Source: Terebella lapidaria
Lineage: Eukaryota; Annelida; Polychaeta; Terebellida; Terebellidae
Assembly (NCBI GenBank): GCA_949152475.1
Contig: OX424555.1
Span: 70,943,499-71,007,498 of the forward strand
Direction of reading: 5' to 3'
Length of the DNA stretch: 64,000 nt
Part shown: one piece after another, positions 63,861 through 64,000 of the stretch
How positions within the stretch are numbered: position 1 is the stretch's first letter
Layout of the letters: each line of letters begins with the position of its first letter
The notes under the pieces: model-generated
Database searches by the model: none
What the model saw: only the letters and a program-made list of their open reading frames with translations
Told to the model about the DNA's origin: nothing
Program-made: the position numbers and the translations under genes

Positions 63861-64000
63861 TTGTATTTATTCAAATGACTCTTTAGTGGTGGTGAGCAAC
63901 ATAGCCATCGGTTCTATATAATGGATCCTAATTGCAGACGTTGATTGTACCCTCATACATATCGGATTTATACACGTCGACATTGAATATTTTACAGATA
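63861..64000. other. Window end, nothing recognised
   Basis: AT-rich sequence without recognised features. Confidence 0.4.

Overview
The window is eukaryotic nuclear DNA, AT-rich, with one real host gene and then about 60 kb of repeats. The gene is the 3' end of SMG1, the PI3K-related kinase of nonsense-mediated decay. Its introns are short (roughly 80-310 bp) with normal GT-AG borders. The repeat types suggest a marine invertebrate, most likely a mollusc or another lophotrochozoan: a GC-rich DIRS-like element, GACGAC-rich short elements, and ~160-bp repeats rich in CAAGGTCA. That assignment is inference from repeat style, not from a marker gene.

Layout. 1-3387: thirteen SMG1 exons, one cut by the window edge, ending in the FATC domain; a pogo-like MITE lies in one intron. 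3388-4219: SMG1 3' UTR with two poly(A) signals. 4220-9140: gene-free, with a CAAGGTCA tandem repeat (5330-5890), an inverted-repeat MITE (6327-6690) and diverged precursors of a minisatellite. 9199-10633: a 57-bp minisatellite of 25 copies. About 11.4-56.5 kb: several degenerate copies of one long noncoding repeat, all in the same orientation, broken by internal tandem duplications (three ~1.35-kb units at 23.7-27.75 kb; two 2,543-bp units at 42.2-47.3 kb) and by transposons.

The largest interruption is a three-level nest at 29286-37952. A dead Tc1-like transposon, with TA at both ends, is split by a 7,255-bp element. That element is flanked by a 6-bp duplication (CACGGC), and its inverted ends are arrays of a short CCCACAAATGTG motif. 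Inside it lies a GC-rich DIRS-like retroelement fossil. From 49.7 kb on come a ~750-bp inverted repeat, a perfect 35-bp hairpin, a LINE fragment split by another repeat, a ~195-bp tandem repeat and two related MITEs. At 61677-62073 is a miniature LTR element. Its two LTRs are 168 bp and identical by eye, each carries a tRNA-like region with Pol III A and B boxes, and only 61 bp of internal sequence separate them.

No second confident protein gene was seen. The pieces do not form a pathway; they record repeated insertion and duplication beside a conserved gene. All repeat relations were judged by eye, so identities and boundaries are approximate unless an exact terminus or duplication is stated.
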